Positions 34,526-48,085 of a stretch of DNA of 64,000 bases are shown here, piece by piece. The stretch comes from Ricinus communis (Eukaryota > Streptophyta > Magnoliopsida > Malpighiales > Euphorbiaceae). The notes under the pieces were generated by a model. It saw only the letters and a program-made list of their open reading frames with translations, did not search any database and was not told the DNA's origin. The position numbers and the translations under genes were made by a program. The DNA lies in the NCBI RefSeq assembly GCF_019578655.1, contig NC_063257.1, positions 26,057,939-26,121,938 of the forward strand. The letters are read 5' to 3'. Numbering within the stretch: the first letter of the stretch is position 1; each line of letters opens with the position of its first letter.

Positions 34526-36254
34526 AACAAAAATTTGTGCTATTTTTCTTTTCCTTTTCCTTTTTATTTTCCTTCTTTATTTTATTTTACTTTATTTTCA
34601 TTTCTTTTTGCATTTTCAATTTTATGTTATTTTTTGACATTTTCCTTTCATGGTATGTTATTTTAGTAGAACATTTTGCTTTGCCATCTTGATATGTACG
34701 TTTAGTATGATCTTCAATGTTTATGATGTGCTAGTTATGTGCTATACCTAGTTTTAATTTTTCTAACACTATGGATAGTGTTATACTCAAGTGTGGGGTA
34801 GGTATCTGTGGCTATATACCTGAATTGTTTAAGGCAATGATAATGGACTGTTCTTAAGATGTTAGAACCTAGGTTTTTCATGACATTTAAGTTTAGTTTA
34901 ATCTTTTGTAACTAATGACTTAATTCACACACTAGTAATTGATTGTCCCTCTCTATCTTTTGTTCTTGAAAGCAATTTCACTGTATTCAATAAGTCAATT
35001 TGGGCGGGTTAAACTGGTGTTACTTGAGTTCCTTGCAAATTTACAACCTTTGACTGTGAACTTTGATTATGCCAATCTCGTATTCAATCTATGTGATGAT
35101 TCAATTGGTAAGTCTGGGAACCAATTGCAAATTTTAGCCACTTCAAATGTGAGTGTTTGAACCAAAAATTGAGCATCCATTGCACATTATGCTCATGATT
35201 TTTCTTGCTTGAGTGTGCGTTGTACTTACTTACTTTCATTTCTAGAACTTGCCTTTTAATGCTTGTTGAGGTTACATGAATTTTTGAATACCATTAGATG
35301 ATTTGGGCAACTTAGGATTTCATCACATATGGCCAAAAGCCTACCCTCTTTTTCCATGAGTCAGCCAATTTGAGCCTTAACCTTTTCTTCATAATTTACA
35401 CCTAATCACTACACATACACCATTCTATACATCTATCTTTCCTTTCACCCTGTATACTGAGTAATTATGTGTTATGTTTCTTCATTTATGGAATCATAGT
35501 GCCTAACGTTGTTCTAAATTCACTTAGTCTTTTTAGTCATTCTTTGATGATCCCTTCAATCCAAATTGGATAATTATACTTATTGTTTATGTCACTAATC
35601 ATGCAGCCCCTATCTAAGCTGTTGTAATATATATATACATATATATATAGAGAAAAAAATTTTGACTTACTTCTTAGCTCTTAGCTCTTCTGAATTTAAT
35701 TCTTATGAGCATCCTTCACTTCAAATAAGGCTTAGTGAGTATTTCTTTTGTTTTGGCACTCAGTTCCTGAAGCATTCATTTCAAATAAGTGCATGATTTT
35801 TTAGTATACTTTACACTTCTATCCAAATATTCTTACCTTTACCTCAGCCACATTTCAACCCTTGAAAAGACCCTTTGATTTTGGTATTCAATTATTTGCT
35901 GTAGCGAAGATGAGATTGATGAGCAAGCTTATACTAAACAGGTTGTGTGCAGCTGCATTGAGGGAATTTTCTGATTTACCTTTAAACACTGTGAGTGATT
36001 TAAGAGATTCCTGTGAGGCAATGGTTCTTAGTCTTTAATGCTGAATTGTTATATAAGTTGTGCTTCGAGATGGTAATATTATAGTTTTTCCTTAAAGGTG
36101 TATAACTTGTTAGTTACTTGAGTTTCATTCTTTATATGTTGAATAAGGTTGAGTTGTGAACTTTAGCATGGATTTTGAGGGGTAATTGTTGCTTATGCAT
36201 GTATTGAGTTATTGATTGCTTGAGGACAAGCAAAAGCTTAAGTGTGGGGTGATT
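34526..36254 (+). other. 3' non-coding region of copy 2 with polypurine-type motif
   Basis: AT-rich, no coding sequence recognised. A tactcaagtgtggggtaggt block near 34790 follows the ORF, and cactatggatagtgttatac precedes it. An (AT)n tract lies at 35625-35665. It ends in gcttgaggacaagcaaaagc and ttaagtgtggggtgattt (36238-36254), the probable plus-strand primer region next to the LTR. Confidence 0.7.
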
Positions 36255-37735
36255 TGATGTGCATCATTTTATACATATTTATATGCTCAATTGCTCATAT
36301 TTTTGTGTATAGTTATCTTGTTTTATGTGAGAATCACCTGTGTTTTGGTTCCTTTGACGTTTCAGGTCATTATCGAGGGACATTATCAGTAATCGAGGGA
36401 AATACGCGCAATTACGGACTAGAATCCATCAAATTGAGCAAAGACTAGCATTCCAAGGTTGAGCACGGCCTGGACTCCAACCGTGCTGAACCATCAAATA
36501 GTTGCCCTTCAAGAGTGCCATTTTGGTACGGTTTTCGAAGTCATCATGGCCTTCAGCACGGCCCATGGTGGCTCAGCACCAGCTAGGGCATGGCCAGGAA
36601 GAAGTCTGAAGTTGCAGAACGTGGAGGTCCAGCACGGCCTAGACTCCGCCGGTGCTAATCAGCACGGGCTTGACCACGACCGTGCTGAAAGATTTATATA
36701 AGCAAAAACGATTTGCTGAATTAGGGTTCAGTTCTCTGACTTGATTTCACATATATAAGCTTAAGCCATCTTCTTCCAGACTTCAATACTCGAGCTTAGA
36801 AGACAATTTCATCTATTGAAGGAAGGATTACAATTGTTTGAACATAAAATTTAAGATCAAGACAAGATTTGGGAGCATTCCAGAGGCAAATTAGGGTTTA
36901 CTATTATGAATTGGGAATTTAGAGTTTTTCATCCAACTTGAAGAAAAAAGGGTGTACATGCCTTCAATTTACTTTTCTGAATCTATTCTTTACTTTGTGT
37001 GGCTTATTAGTATGAGTAACTAAATTTGTCAAACCCATTGGGGTTCCTATGTTGTTGGATTGATTTTAATGCTTATGAGATTTTGATTATCAATGCTTGT
37101 CTCTTCTTGCTTTCATTATTAATGAGAAATCACTTTATTCATGAGACGCTATGAGTTATGGTATACAGATTGCTTTATGTAATCGAGAAATTCATTTAAT
37201 AATTGGAAATTTTAATAGCAAGAACTGGTTAATGATCACTTAGAGATAAGGGTAATTGACTAGCCGAATTAAGAATTAACAAAGCATAATAAAGGTGGGT
37301 TAAAGCTTAATGCTAATCGAATAATCGATCGTTAGGAAGAGATTCCAACTTTAGGTTATTAGGTTTAGGAATTTGGTTATCTCGAGAGGGAGACCGAATT
37401 CAGTTAAGACTTCATCCACGAGTAATTGTAATTGGTAATCAATATAATCTCTATCTTCACGAAAATCCAACTAGCTTAGGTCTCCTAGGGTTTGCTTTTT
37501 CCTTCAATTGTTTTCCTAAATCCTTTCAGATTATTTGACACTTAGTTAATCGTTTGTTCATATTTAATCATAGCATAATAACTTCATCAATTTTATTAAG
37601 GTCGGATAATATAAGACGCTGCAGTAGTTCTAGGATCACCCTTTCCCGAGAATACGACCTTGATACTCACCATTTGTGCTAGTCTGCATCAATAGGTTCA
37701 CTGCCTTAGATTTTAGCTACACAAATAGCCTATCA
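36255..37735 (+). mobile_element. 3' LTR of copy 2
   Basis: 1481 bp, TGATGTGCATCA...AGCCTATCA. U3 has CACGG/CCGTG clusters from about 36460 to 36690 and tttatataagc (TATA-type) at 36695. The 3' part carries cgaccttgatactcaccat and cactgccttagatt. Immediately after it the 1-kb repeat resumes (gacaaagaacacaagagaaa), so the element sits inside that repeat. It is diverged from the LTR at 26862, so that one may not be its partner. Confidence 0.82.
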
Positions 37736-39690
37736 CATTGACAAAGAACACAAGAGAAAGGAAGGACGTGAGGAATAAGTTTATGCCCCCTAGCACAAGT
37801 GTTGATAAGTTGATAAATTTCTTGAAAGAACACATAACTTGATTTCCTGCAAGGTAGAAAATTAAAATAATATGCTCATTTGCCTCAAATATTTGGTTGC
37901 ATGCAGTTTTTATAGTGCAAAAGGCCTAATTCCATAAGAAGAAGAGACTAGAAGCTAAATATGAATAAATAAATAAAGACTTAAAGTCAAATCAAGAACT
38001 AGACAGAAGTTGACCGGGCAACAACTCTTGTAGTCCGAGATTTTATAAGCTAGCTTAATAAAAGTAAGGATAAATTCATATGGGCCTACCTAAAAACACT
38101 CCGACATAAATTACTTCATTATATGCATTTCAAACATTAAAGTGCTTGAATTTTGGCTTGTATTACACTTGGATTAATAAAAAGGAACATGATTTCTCCC
38201 TTACACGCGTGGATTTACGTCTTTCCGCTTGATCATCAAGCTAAGCCCCAATGCCACTTGTCAAGCTTGTTAATTGCATTCCTATGATTCCTTATGCCTA
38301 ACCTTGCATCATCAAGAGTCCTAGTGCCTAGAGGAAGAAGGAAGGATGGAGATCCTAATGGTGCAAATCCTGAGTTAAAATATTTAGGCATGACTCAATT
38401 CTTGTTATTCCCTCTTTCCGCTAAAAGATTCCTCTACAATCATTCAAAGAATAATACCAGTACACAATCAACTAATTTTCTTTCTTCGCATCCCTCTAAG
38501 CATTAGATCGGTGCCTATGATTGTCGCTCCCATGCACTTTCACTCAACACTCGTGTTTATGCTCCCTATATAAAAGCAAACCAACATACTATATAGAGAT
38601 TAGAAAGAGAGACACAAAACAAACAAAAGAAATGAGAATATAGGTAGGATTTCATATCCAATAAGAAAAAGAAAGATAGACAAAGAACACAAGCGAAAAG
38701 AAGGACGTGATGGATAAGTCTATGCTCGATAGCGCGAGTGTTGATAAGTCCATAAATTTCTTGAAAGAACCCATGACATGATTTCCTACAAGGTAGAAAA
38801 CTAAAATAATATGCTCATTAGCCTCGAGTATTTGGTTGCATGCAACTTTTATAGTGTAAAAGCCCTTATTCTATAAGAAGAAGAGATTAAAAGCTAAATA
38901 TGAATACATGAATAAAGAAAGTTTAATAAAATAAAGTGAAATCAAGAACTAGAGAGGAGTTGACTAGGCAATAACTCTTGTAGTCTAAAATTTTATGAGC
39001 TAGCTTAATAGAAATAAGGGTAAATTCGAGTGGACCTACCTAAAAACACTCTGACTCTATTACTTCATTATATGCATTTCAAACATCAAAGCGCTTGAAT
39101 TCCGGCTTGTAATATGCTTGAATTAATCGAGAATAACATGATTTCTCCCTTATATGCTTAGATTTACGTCTCTCATGTTTGATCATCAAGCTAAACCCCA
39201 ATGCCACCAGTCAAGCTTGTTAATTGCATTTTCATGATTCCTTACGCCCAACCTTGTGTCATCAGGAGTCCTCGTGCCTATCCAAAGATTCATCGACGAT
39301 CATTCGGAGAATGATATTAGTACTTAATTAACTAATTTTATTTCTTTGCATTCGCCTAAGCATTAGATCGGTATCTGTAATTATTGCTTCCATGCGCTTT
39401 CTCTTAAGAGTGGTGTTTATGCTCCCCAAATAAAACTAAACCATCATCCTAGACAAAGAGGAGTTGACTAGTCAACAACTCTTGTGGTCCAAAATTTCCT
39501 AAGCTTGAATAACAAAAACAACAGAAAATTCATGTGGGCATACCTAATAACAACCCGGCTAAAATGATATAATTATATGTGTCACAAACATCAAAACACA
39601 TGCATTCTCGCTTGGATTAATCGAAAGCAACGTGATTTTATGCATGTGGATTTGTGTCTTGTCCTACTAGATTGCGAGATTTGATCGAAT
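37736..39690 (+). repeat. 1-kb repeats, about two units in tandem
   Basis: Unit landmarks gatttcctgcaaggtag (37841) and gatttcctacaaggtag (38780) are 939 bp apart, giving a clean head-to-tail pair. The second unit is shortened (39290 and 39470), and a fragment runs to ttgtcctactagattgcg, where the next element begins. A plus-strand frame near 38294 reads GRRKDGDPNGANPELKYLG, a phrase seen with variations in other units. Confidence 0.85.
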
Positions 39691-39955
39691 CATCAACATA
39701 CAGCAATAGCATACAAATAAGTTTGACAAGTTTGAGTAGGAGGTTAGAGTGCAGTTCCAGCATTTTGATGCTATCCAGAGGCAGATTCTGGATTTGCTAC
39801 ATAGGCAGTTGGCCTAGGGAGATAGGATAGAGGTAGCCTTGCAGCAGAATAGGATGGACGATTTTGACTATGCTAATTTTGGCGAATATTTTCCACCTCC
39901 AGTAGCCCCACCTCCACCACCTCCTCCACCACCACTAGCCGAGTTGGGCAGTATC
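39690..39955 (+). pseudogene. C-terminal piece of an env-position ORF (copy 3)
   Basis: A Gln-rich helix (VQFQHFDAIQRQILDLLHRQ) is followed by NRMDDFDYANFGEYFPPPVA and a Pro-rich run. This matches the layout of the copy 2 C-terminus (Gln-rich helix, FIDDMEFDLAG, Pro-rich tail). TAG stops replace expected Gln codons near 39749 and 39817. The upstream part of the protein is missing. Confidence 0.6.
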
Positions 39956-41422
39956 TCTTTTCCTTTTTTATGTACTTAACATGTTGTTGCCCAACTCTTT
40001 TATACACTATGGATAGTCTGTCCTTCAAGTGTGGGGTGGGCAAGCCGTTCTTTTGGCTTTTCTTTTTCTTATATTTTCTGATTGTTATGTAATGTATTAT
40101 TGATGATGTATATCTTTAGGATACTTAGGATGTTTATTAGCTTTTTATTAATCTTTGAAAGATTGCTAGTTATGATTTTGAGCATGAGATTTTTCCTCCT
40201 TGTTTGTTGCTTTTGGAATATTATTGAGCAATTTTTGGTTTATAATAGTGGCTAGGTTAAACTAGTGTTACTTGACCATTTTTAAGTCAGTTAAATTGAA
40301 TTTGATTAATTATTGCATTTTGTGTATGAATTGATTAGATGATGATTTCATTGATGGTACTTGGACACCTTATGCAAAGGTACACACATAAATTGTGAGT
40401 TTTGAACCTAATTGAGTTTACATCATAAATGCTCCTTTTTCCTTGTTTGAGTGTGCATTGTACTCTTCTTATTTCTAGAACTTGCTCGGTAATGCTTTTT
40501 GAGGTCAAATAAATAATCAAATGTTGTGAAATGATAAGGACACTTAGGATTTACCTTTGTAGCCAAAAGGCAACCTGTAAATATTTTCCATTAGTTAGCC
40601 AAGTTTGAGCCTATTCACTTTCTTCATTTTTATCATTATTGTTTTATCATCATACTTTGTTAAGCCTTTCATCGATTGATCCCTACCCTATTTTTGGAAT
40701 TTTTGTAATGTGTTCATCGAGTTGTTGGATAAAATGTCAGTTTTATGAGTACTTTGAATTCACCAAGGCCCTCAAGAACTTACTTTAGATGCTCCCTTCA
40801 ATCCAAAATAAAACTTTATTGCTTAAAAAAAACAGTACTTTATTGAGTAGTCATTCATTATTCACCTTTTGAGCATCTTGTTTTAGAGATTTTAGAACTA
40901 TAGTGAATTTAATTACCTTTGTTTGGCATTTAGTCCTGTTTGAGCTGACACTGGGGGAAAGCATTGCAAAAAGTCCAGAAATTATTTACACCTCACTCCT
41001 AAATTTCAATACCTATACCTAAGCCCCACTTCAACCCTTCTGAAGACCTTTGATTGTGATGTTTGATTGTTTGCAGTAGCGGAGACGGGATTTATGAGCA
41101 AGCCTAAGGCAACTAGGTTGAATATAATTGCGTTGAGGGATTGATGACTACCTTTTAAATGCCGAGTGCATAGAATGATCCCTTGTGAGGCATATGCTTT
41201 CTTGGATATTTGATGTTGAATATACTATTTAATTTCTTCTTACAATAATATGATAATTACTCTTGTTTAGATTGCTAGTTTAGTTTTTGGTTGAGCTTCA
41301 ATTTGGGATAAATTGAATATTGTTTAATTGTAATCAAATGCATGAATTTTAAGAGGGGTTGATTGCAAACTTATTATCTAAACTGTTTATTGCTTGAGGA
41401 CAAACAAAAGTGTGGGGTGGTT
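39956..41422 (+). other. 3' non-coding region of copy 3 with polypurine-type motif
   Basis: Parallels copies 1 and 2: cactatggatagtctgtcct and tcaagtgtggggtgggc near 40010-40035, tttctagaacttgct near 40475, then gcttgaggacaaacaaaagt and a gtggggtggttt motif adjoining the LTR. No coding sequence recognised. Confidence 0.65.
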
Positions 41423-42953
41423 TGATATCCTTGATAGTACACATATTTGCATGCTTGATTTGAGTTATTTTTAGAGCAATTTATGTGTTTTTGTATTAGA
41501 ATCATCCTGTTTTAGTTTCCTTTATATCTTAGGTGCATCATCAATGTTAGAGAGAAATCTGACCAGAATCGGGAAGAAATGGATGAATTAGGCGCGTTAG
41601 ACTGTTCATTCAACACACCTATGCTGAGGAGCACGGTCAGGGTCAGAGGGCGTGCTGCAATGCCTTCCCTATGGCGATTTGAAGCAATTTGCAACACGGT
41701 TTCTAAGAGTGACATGGTCTAGGAGCATGTCCGTGTAAAGGAGCACAACTCAAATCTAAGCCATGATTAAGAAGGCCAAATATACACTTTAGATCAATAC
41801 GGCATGGATCCAGGCCGTGCTGACCAGCACGATCCAAAGCCTATGCCGTGTTGACCAGCACGACCCAAATCCAGGCTGTGTCAGATCCCAAAAGCTAAGT
41901 TAAAATAAAAGGAAAAGAAAGAGAAAAAGGAAAAAAGAGGAGAAGAAGAGAACTTTGGACTATTCAAGACAGACCTTGAGAACTAACTTCTAGACGATCA
42001 AGAAGAGAAAAATGGAAATGAATTCCACTTCAACATCTTAAAGATAGCCACTCTTGAGGATTGGATTGAAGATTCAAGGGAAGAAGAAAGAGATCTTGAG
42101 CTGTATAGTGTGGATACAGAGTTATTCAAGAGGGGATAGCATCTCCCCAATTGAGAAAAGAGTGTTCACGTTCTTTTTAATTCTTGTCTACTTTGTATTC
42201 AATTCTTGTTTTAGTTTAATCATGAACATGTGTAACTAATTCTATTAAACGTATTTGGGTCCGATCTTTAGCCATACTAGGCTTGTTTTGTGCTTAAATG
42301 ATTGGATTATTAATTTAAGATTGTAGTTTCCATTCAAGTATAATAAAATTCATTGTTCTTCTTCATTGTTGAATCAATTTGAGAACTCCTTTGCAATTGA
42401 GAAATTAAATTGAGTTTGGATAACTGCTTATGTGATTTGGGGATTTGCATCCTAGAAATAAGTGTAATAGCTTACTAGAATAAGGACTAGACATTCTTAT
42501 TAGCGGTAACTTAGAAATTAATGCTATTCTAAAATCGATTGTTAGAAAGAAATTCCAACTTTAGATCTTTAGGGTTAGGAATTTGTTAACTCGAGAGAGA
42601 AGCCAATTTATTTAAGAAATTATCCACAGATTGTAATTCTTAATAAATCAATTCATAATTTATTGTTTGTAAGTCGGCTAGCTAAAGTGATCCCCAATTG
42701 GGTTAACTCATCTTATTATCCTTTTTGAACTCTAATTCTCTTTATTAAAATTTTACTTTCAATTGTATTCTTAATCATTTTTAGTTAATAATCTTCACAA
42801 TATTTTGATCGGTTAGATAATAGGAATAGCATAGTAGCAATAGTTTCTTAGTTCCCATGGCATAGGATATTGATACTTGCCATATCTAGATTACATTCGA
42901 TAGGTGCATTTGCATGTAGATTGCTAGTTGTGTTAGCGAACCAACATGAATCA
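41423..42953 (+). mobile_element. 3' LTR of copy 3
   Basis: Starts TGATATCCTTGATAG and probably ends CCAACATGAATCA, about 1531 bp; the exact 3' end is uncertain by a few bases (it could stop at ccaaca, 42946). U3 contains diverged CACGG/CCGTG clusters (41590-41880), including ccgtgctgaccagcacga and ccgtgttgaccagcacga. Shared LTR blocks such as gaaagaaattccaactttag and ttaactcgagagaga are visible. A tgatacttgccatatctaga block stands where others have gatactcgccattagtgcta. Confidence 0.7.
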
Positions 42954-43729
42954 AGGCTGCTCCTTAAAGATTTTAGATCCTTTGAAAATTCATCACTCAA
43001 ATCTTGATGCAATTGTCTTTCCAACTTCTTTGGCTTAGGTTCAGGATTATAAAAAATTTGACTCACACTTTTCATAATGATTATCTTTCTTTTGTCCTCA
43101 CAATCTATCATAAGATTGATAAAGATCTTAACGTCCTCTAGCAAACTCTTCTTGACAAAATATCTCACACAAAACTCACGTGTTTAGCATTGAAACTCTA
43201 CTGTTCTTGTAAAGACTAAATCAATTAATATCAAATAATCAAAGTTATAACTATTCAATAACCAATGAATCAAATTTAAAACACACACAAGAACACAAAA
43301 ACATGAAACTAAACTAAACTTAATGAATAAGATTAAGTCTATATATAATGAAAGGCACAAGAACAAAGGAAATAAAAGGCTAACTAAGCTTAATAAGTGA
43401 AGAAAACAAAATGCAGAATTTTTTTTTATATTTGATTTTTTTGTTGGCTCTTTTTCCTCTTCTTTCCTTCTTTCTGAATGCACTTGACTAAAGAATTTGG
43501 AACAAGTAAAGATATGATTAGAATAATTAACCACAAACAATCATAAAATAGATTTAAATAAGATCATAAGAACAAAACTGATTTTCTTTTTCACTTGAAC
43601 GAAGTTTGGATAAAGAAGAATGAAAAAAAAACAAAGAATATGTGAAAATTGAAGATATGTAACCTAATTTAGAAGCCAAAGGTCTATCTAGAACTAGATC
43701 ACTGGAAACCTTAGACCCTAACCTATATC
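42954..43729 (-). other. Reverse-strand gypsy-type debris, unassigned
   Basis: A minus-strand frame (42954-43168) includes SQIFYNPEPKPKKLERQLHQ and DLSDEFSKDL, with no family I can name. Beyond it is an AT-rich, purine-run-rich stretch resembling the leader of the minus-strand element at 51457-53100. Possibly the 5' or linker region of a degraded Ty3/gypsy element. Confidence 0.3.
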
Positions 43730-44670
43730 AAAGGATTAAGCCTGTATGCAAGTTTGATTTTATTGCCTAAGATCTACTAGAACTAGATCATTGGAAACAT
43801 TAGACCCTTCAACTATATTAAACTATCAAACCTAAGGTATTAGAGGTAGAAAACGCCACAATTTAGTATAGTTTCTAAATTGATAAGTTGGATTTGAACG
43901 CCACAAATAATGAATCACTTGGTAAGTTCGAATTAGCTCTAAAAAAGAACTACAAATAGAGTATAAACTTATAAAATATATTAATCATCAATCATTGAAC
44001 TTGAAAATTCATACTAGGCTTTTATAGCCTTTAGAAAACCCTAATTCTAAGCTATTAAGGGATTACAACTCAAATAGGATACAGATAGACATCCTAATTA
44101 AAAGAGATAACTAAAAACAAAGTCCTAATACTCCTAAAATACTATGTAGTCGCCCATTAGGAGTAAGAATCCCTAATCTCTTTAAGTCACAGGCATAGGC
44201 CATCTTTGGTGGAGCTAATTAGGCCCAAACTCCGTTATGTGCTCCTTTGTACTCATTAAGCCCATATTAGATTTATTCAAACCCAATAAACTGAATTAGA
44301 TTAATGAACCTTAAATTTGAATCTAACTCTTCAAGCTTTGATGTGTCCTTAGCCCAAATGTCTTGAATAAGCCTATTAAGCGCTTATTTGATCTTCTTAG
44401 CCTTTGACCTTATAATCGGGTCTCCATGGATGTGAAGTGAATCTTGAATCCTAGTTGGATTAGAATTTTCAATGTCATTTGAATTCTTAATGTCATTTAG
44501 ACTCCTAATATCATTAAGACTCCTTGTTGGAGTAGAACTCTTAGTTAGAGTAGGACTCCTTGTCGAAGTAGGACTTCTTGTCAGAATAGGAGTTTCTCAA
44601 CTAGTAGGATTCACATCATTAGGATTCCTTATTGGAGTAGGATTTCTTGTGCTAGATGGGTTCTTATCAT
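43730..44670 (-). pseudogene. Ty3/gypsy polyprotein C-terminus and 3' flank (remnant 2)
   Basis: Homologous to 17502-18345. On the minus strand, about 44435-44270 reads GDPIIRSKAKKIK, a TAA, then ALNRLIQDIWAKDTSKLEE, the polyprotein end motif. Minus-strand upstream (44450-44670) is a run of about 21-bp units (gtaggactccttgtc and variants) that would encode Asn/Ser/Thr/Pro/Arg-rich repeats on the minus strand. It is joined directly to a 1-kb repeat on the right. Confidence 0.65.
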
Positions 44671-47529
44671 CTCTTCTTGTATTATGCTTGGATTTAATGA
44701 GAACAACATCACTTCTCCCTAATGCAAATGGATTTACATCTCTTCCTGCTTGATTATCAAGCTAAGCTCCAATGCCAATGATCAAGCTTGTCAATTGCAT
44801 TCCTTTGATTCCTTATGGTCAAGGAACAATGAATGATGAAGATCCCAATGATCCTAATCCTGAATCATAATATTTAGGCGTGCCTCGATTCTCGGCGTTG
44901 CCTCTTTCCTCTAAAAGATTCTTTCACGATTATTCAAAGAATGATATCAATACTCGATCAACTAATTTTCTTTCTTTGCATTTGTACAAGCATTGGATCA
45001 GTGTCTATGATTGTCACTTCCATGCGTTTTAGGTCAACATTCCTGTTTATGCTCGCCAAATAAAAACAAACAATCATACAGGATATAAAATAGAAAGAGA
45101 GGAACAAATGAAACCAACAAATGAGAACGTAAGTTTGGATTTCAGATCCAATAAGGAAAGAAATTACAAGTTCTTTATTTTATTCTATGTCTAAGCATAA
45201 GGATCAAATTGAATTAATTTAAACATAAGGGTAGACAAAGAATACAAAAGAAAGGAAGGACGTGAGCGATAACTCTAGGTTCGCTAGTGCTGATCTTTAT
45301 AAGTCTGTAAAGTTCTTAAAAGAACCCATAACTTGATCTCTAGCAAGGTAGAAAACTAAAATAATATCCCCAGTAGCTTTAAGTATTTGGCTCCATGTAG
45401 TTTTTATAGTGTGAAAGCCCCCACTCCATAAGAAAAAGAAGCTAGAAGCTAAATATGAATAAATAAATAAATAAAGATGAATAAACTGAAGTAAAATCAA
45501 GAATGAGATAGGAGTTGACTGCTCATAACTCTCATAGTCCCAATTTTTTATGAGCCAACTTAACAAAAATATGCATCCCAAACCCGTGTGGACCTACCTA
45601 GTAACAGTTCGACCCAAATTACTTTATTATGTGTGCCAAACTTCAAAACGCTCACATTCTCGCTAGTATTACGCTTTGATTTAATGAAAACAACATGATT
45701 TCTCCCTTACACACATGGATTTATGTCTCTTCTTGCTTGATCATCGAGCTAAGCCCTAATGCCACTGTTCAAGATTATCAACTGCAATACTATGATTCCT
45801 TATGCCAATCCTTCTGTCATTAGGAGTCCTCGTGCCTAGAGAAACAAGGAATGATGGAGATCCCAATGGTGCAAATCTTGAATCGTAATATTTGAGTGTG
45901 CCTCAATTCTCGGTGTTCCCTCTTTCCTTCAAAAGATTCTTCCGAGATCATTTGAAGAATGATATCAATATTCGATCAACTAATTTTCTTTCTTTGCATT
46001 TGTCCAAGCCTTGAATTGATGCCTATGATTGTTGCTTCCATACGCTTTAACTCAACACTTTTGTTTATGCTTGCAAATAAAACTAAACCATCATATTAGA
46101 CACAAATTAGAAAGAGAGACATAAAAGAAACAAATAAAATGAGAACATAGGTCGGATTTCAAATTCGGTAAGGAAAGAAATTACAAATGTTTTGTTCTCT
46201 TCCATATGGCTAAGTGTAAGTATCAAATCGAATTGATTTAAATGCAAATGTAGATAGAGAACACAAAAGAAAGGAAGGACATGAGCGATAAGTCTAGGTT
46301 CACTAGTGCAAGTATTGATAATTTCGCAAAGTTCTTATAAGAACCATAACTTTATTTCCCTTAAGGTAGAAAACTTATATAATATGCTCACTAGCATCAA
46401 GTATTCAATTGCATCCATGTTTTATAGTGCAAAAGTCCTAATTCCATATGAAGAGGAAACTAGAAGCTAAATGTGAATAAATAAAAAAGAAAGATGAATA
46501 AACTAAAGTCAAATTAAGAATGAGAGAGGAGTTGATTGGTCAATAGCTCTCATTGTCCCATATGTTATGATCCAGCTTAACGAAAATAAGGAGAAATTTG
46601 CAAGGGCTTACCGGCCAAACTACTACTTTATATTCGTCCTAAACATCAAAATGCTCACATTCCCACTTGTATTAGACGTGGATTAATCAAAACCCACATG
46701 GTTTCTCAATAAAACTCATGGATTTACATCTCGTCATTCCCTACGATCAACTAAAGTTCTTTCTTCACATTTGTCTAAGCATTGGATCGGTGCCTATAGT
46801 TGCTGCTTCCATGCGCTTTCACTCAACACTCATTTTTATTCGATAAGTCTATGCTCGCTAGCGTGATTGTTGATAAGGCTACAAATTTCTTGAAAGAACA
46901 CATAACTTGATTTCCTGTAAGGTAGAAAACTTATATAATATGCTCATTAGCCTCAAGTATTCGGTTGCATGTGGTTTTTATAGTGCGAAAGCCCTCATTC
47001 CACAAGAAGAAGATACTAGAAGCTAAATATGAATAAATAAATAAATAAAATGAATAAACTAAAGTCAAATCAAGAACTAAAGAGGAGTTGACTCGGCAAC
47101 AACTTTAGTAGTCCCAAGTTTTTAAAGCTAGCTTAACAAAAATAAGGATAAATCCATGTGGGCCTACCTAAAAACACTCCGACCAAGTTACTTCATTATA
47201 TGCATTTCAAACATCAAAGCCCTCGAATTTCGGTTGTATTAAGCTTGGATTAATCGGAACAACATGATTTCTCCCTTATACACTTAGACTTACATCTCTC
47301 CTACTTGATCGTCAAGCTTCCCAATGCCATTTGTCAAGCTTGTTAATTGCACTCCTAAGATTCCTTACGACCAACCTTGCATTATCAGGAGTCCTTGTGC
47401 TTAGAGGAATAAGGAAGATGGAGATCCTAATGGTGCAAATCCTGAATTAGAATATTTGGGCATGCCATGATTCTCAACATTCCCTCTTTCCTCTAAAAAA
47501 TTCATCCATAATCATTCGGAGAATGATTG
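44671..47529 (+). repeat. 1-kb repeats, about three units in tandem
   Basis: Landmarks at 45335 and 46353 are about 1018 bp apart; a third unit starting near 46860 is shortened to about 560 bp because of an internal deletion around 46740-46840. This is the best-preserved tandem run. Terminal sequence tcattcggagaatgattgat is cut by the next remnant. Confidence 0.87.
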
Positions 47530-48085
47530 ATACGAATTAAACTAGCACAATGAGTCCTACTCCAACAAGGAGCCTTGATGATGCAAATCCTACTAGCTCG
47601 AGGAATCCTAATCAAATAAGGAGTCTTGGCTCAACTAGGAATCCTAATCCTGCAAGGAGTCCTGATGATATTAGGAGTTCAAGCAACTAGGAATCCTAAT
47701 TTAACTAGGAGTCCTAGTTCGATTCAAATTGCAAGTCAATGAACTTAAACGAAGAAATTTAGGCTAAGGACACATCAAGGCTTTAAGAATTGGATTTAAG
47801 TTCAAGGCTCATTAATCTAATTCAGTTTATTAGGCTTGAATGAATCTAATTATGATTAAAAAGACCAAAAAAGCTGAATTGGAGCATATGAAGACTTTGG
47901 GCCTAACTTATCTTATATTATGAGGCCTATCTATATGACTTATGTAAAGTAGGGTTTTATGGCTTATTTTTGGAGGCCACACATATATTTTAACCTAATT
48001 AGGACTTTAGTTTAAGTTATCTCTTTTAGTTATGAAGGTTATCTTTATCCTAGATCAGATGTAAATCCTTATTAGTTAATTTATG
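47530..48085 (+). pseudogene. Ty3/gypsy polyprotein C-terminus (remnant 3, plus strand)
   Basis: Begins with codon-phased repeats (gagtcctactccaacaagga, aaggagtcctgatgat and variants) reading SPTPTRSLDDANPTSSRNPN, then AKDTSRL and LINLIQFIRLE. It continues as AT-rich flank (ctaattaggactttagttta). Orientation is opposite to remnants 1 and 2. It is embedded between forward 1-kb repeats. Confidence 0.6.

Noticed and set aside
38294..38506. Recurrent 60-95-codon frame in the 1-kb repeats (RNDGDPNGANPESEYLG-like)
   Set aside because: The phrase recurs because the DNA repeat recurs; starts, ends and frame differ from unit to unit and no family is recognised. Still possible as a relic of a retroelement linker.
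43184..43540. 118-codon minus-strand hydrophobic frame
   Set aside because: AT-rich leader-type sequence next to gypsy debris; no domain, and the composition gives Phe/Leu/Ser-rich translations by chance.
44472..44753. Hydrophobic 93-codon frame with repeated LLVRVGLLV
   Set aside because: It is the antisense reading of the 21-bp linker repeats of a decayed gypsy polyprotein.
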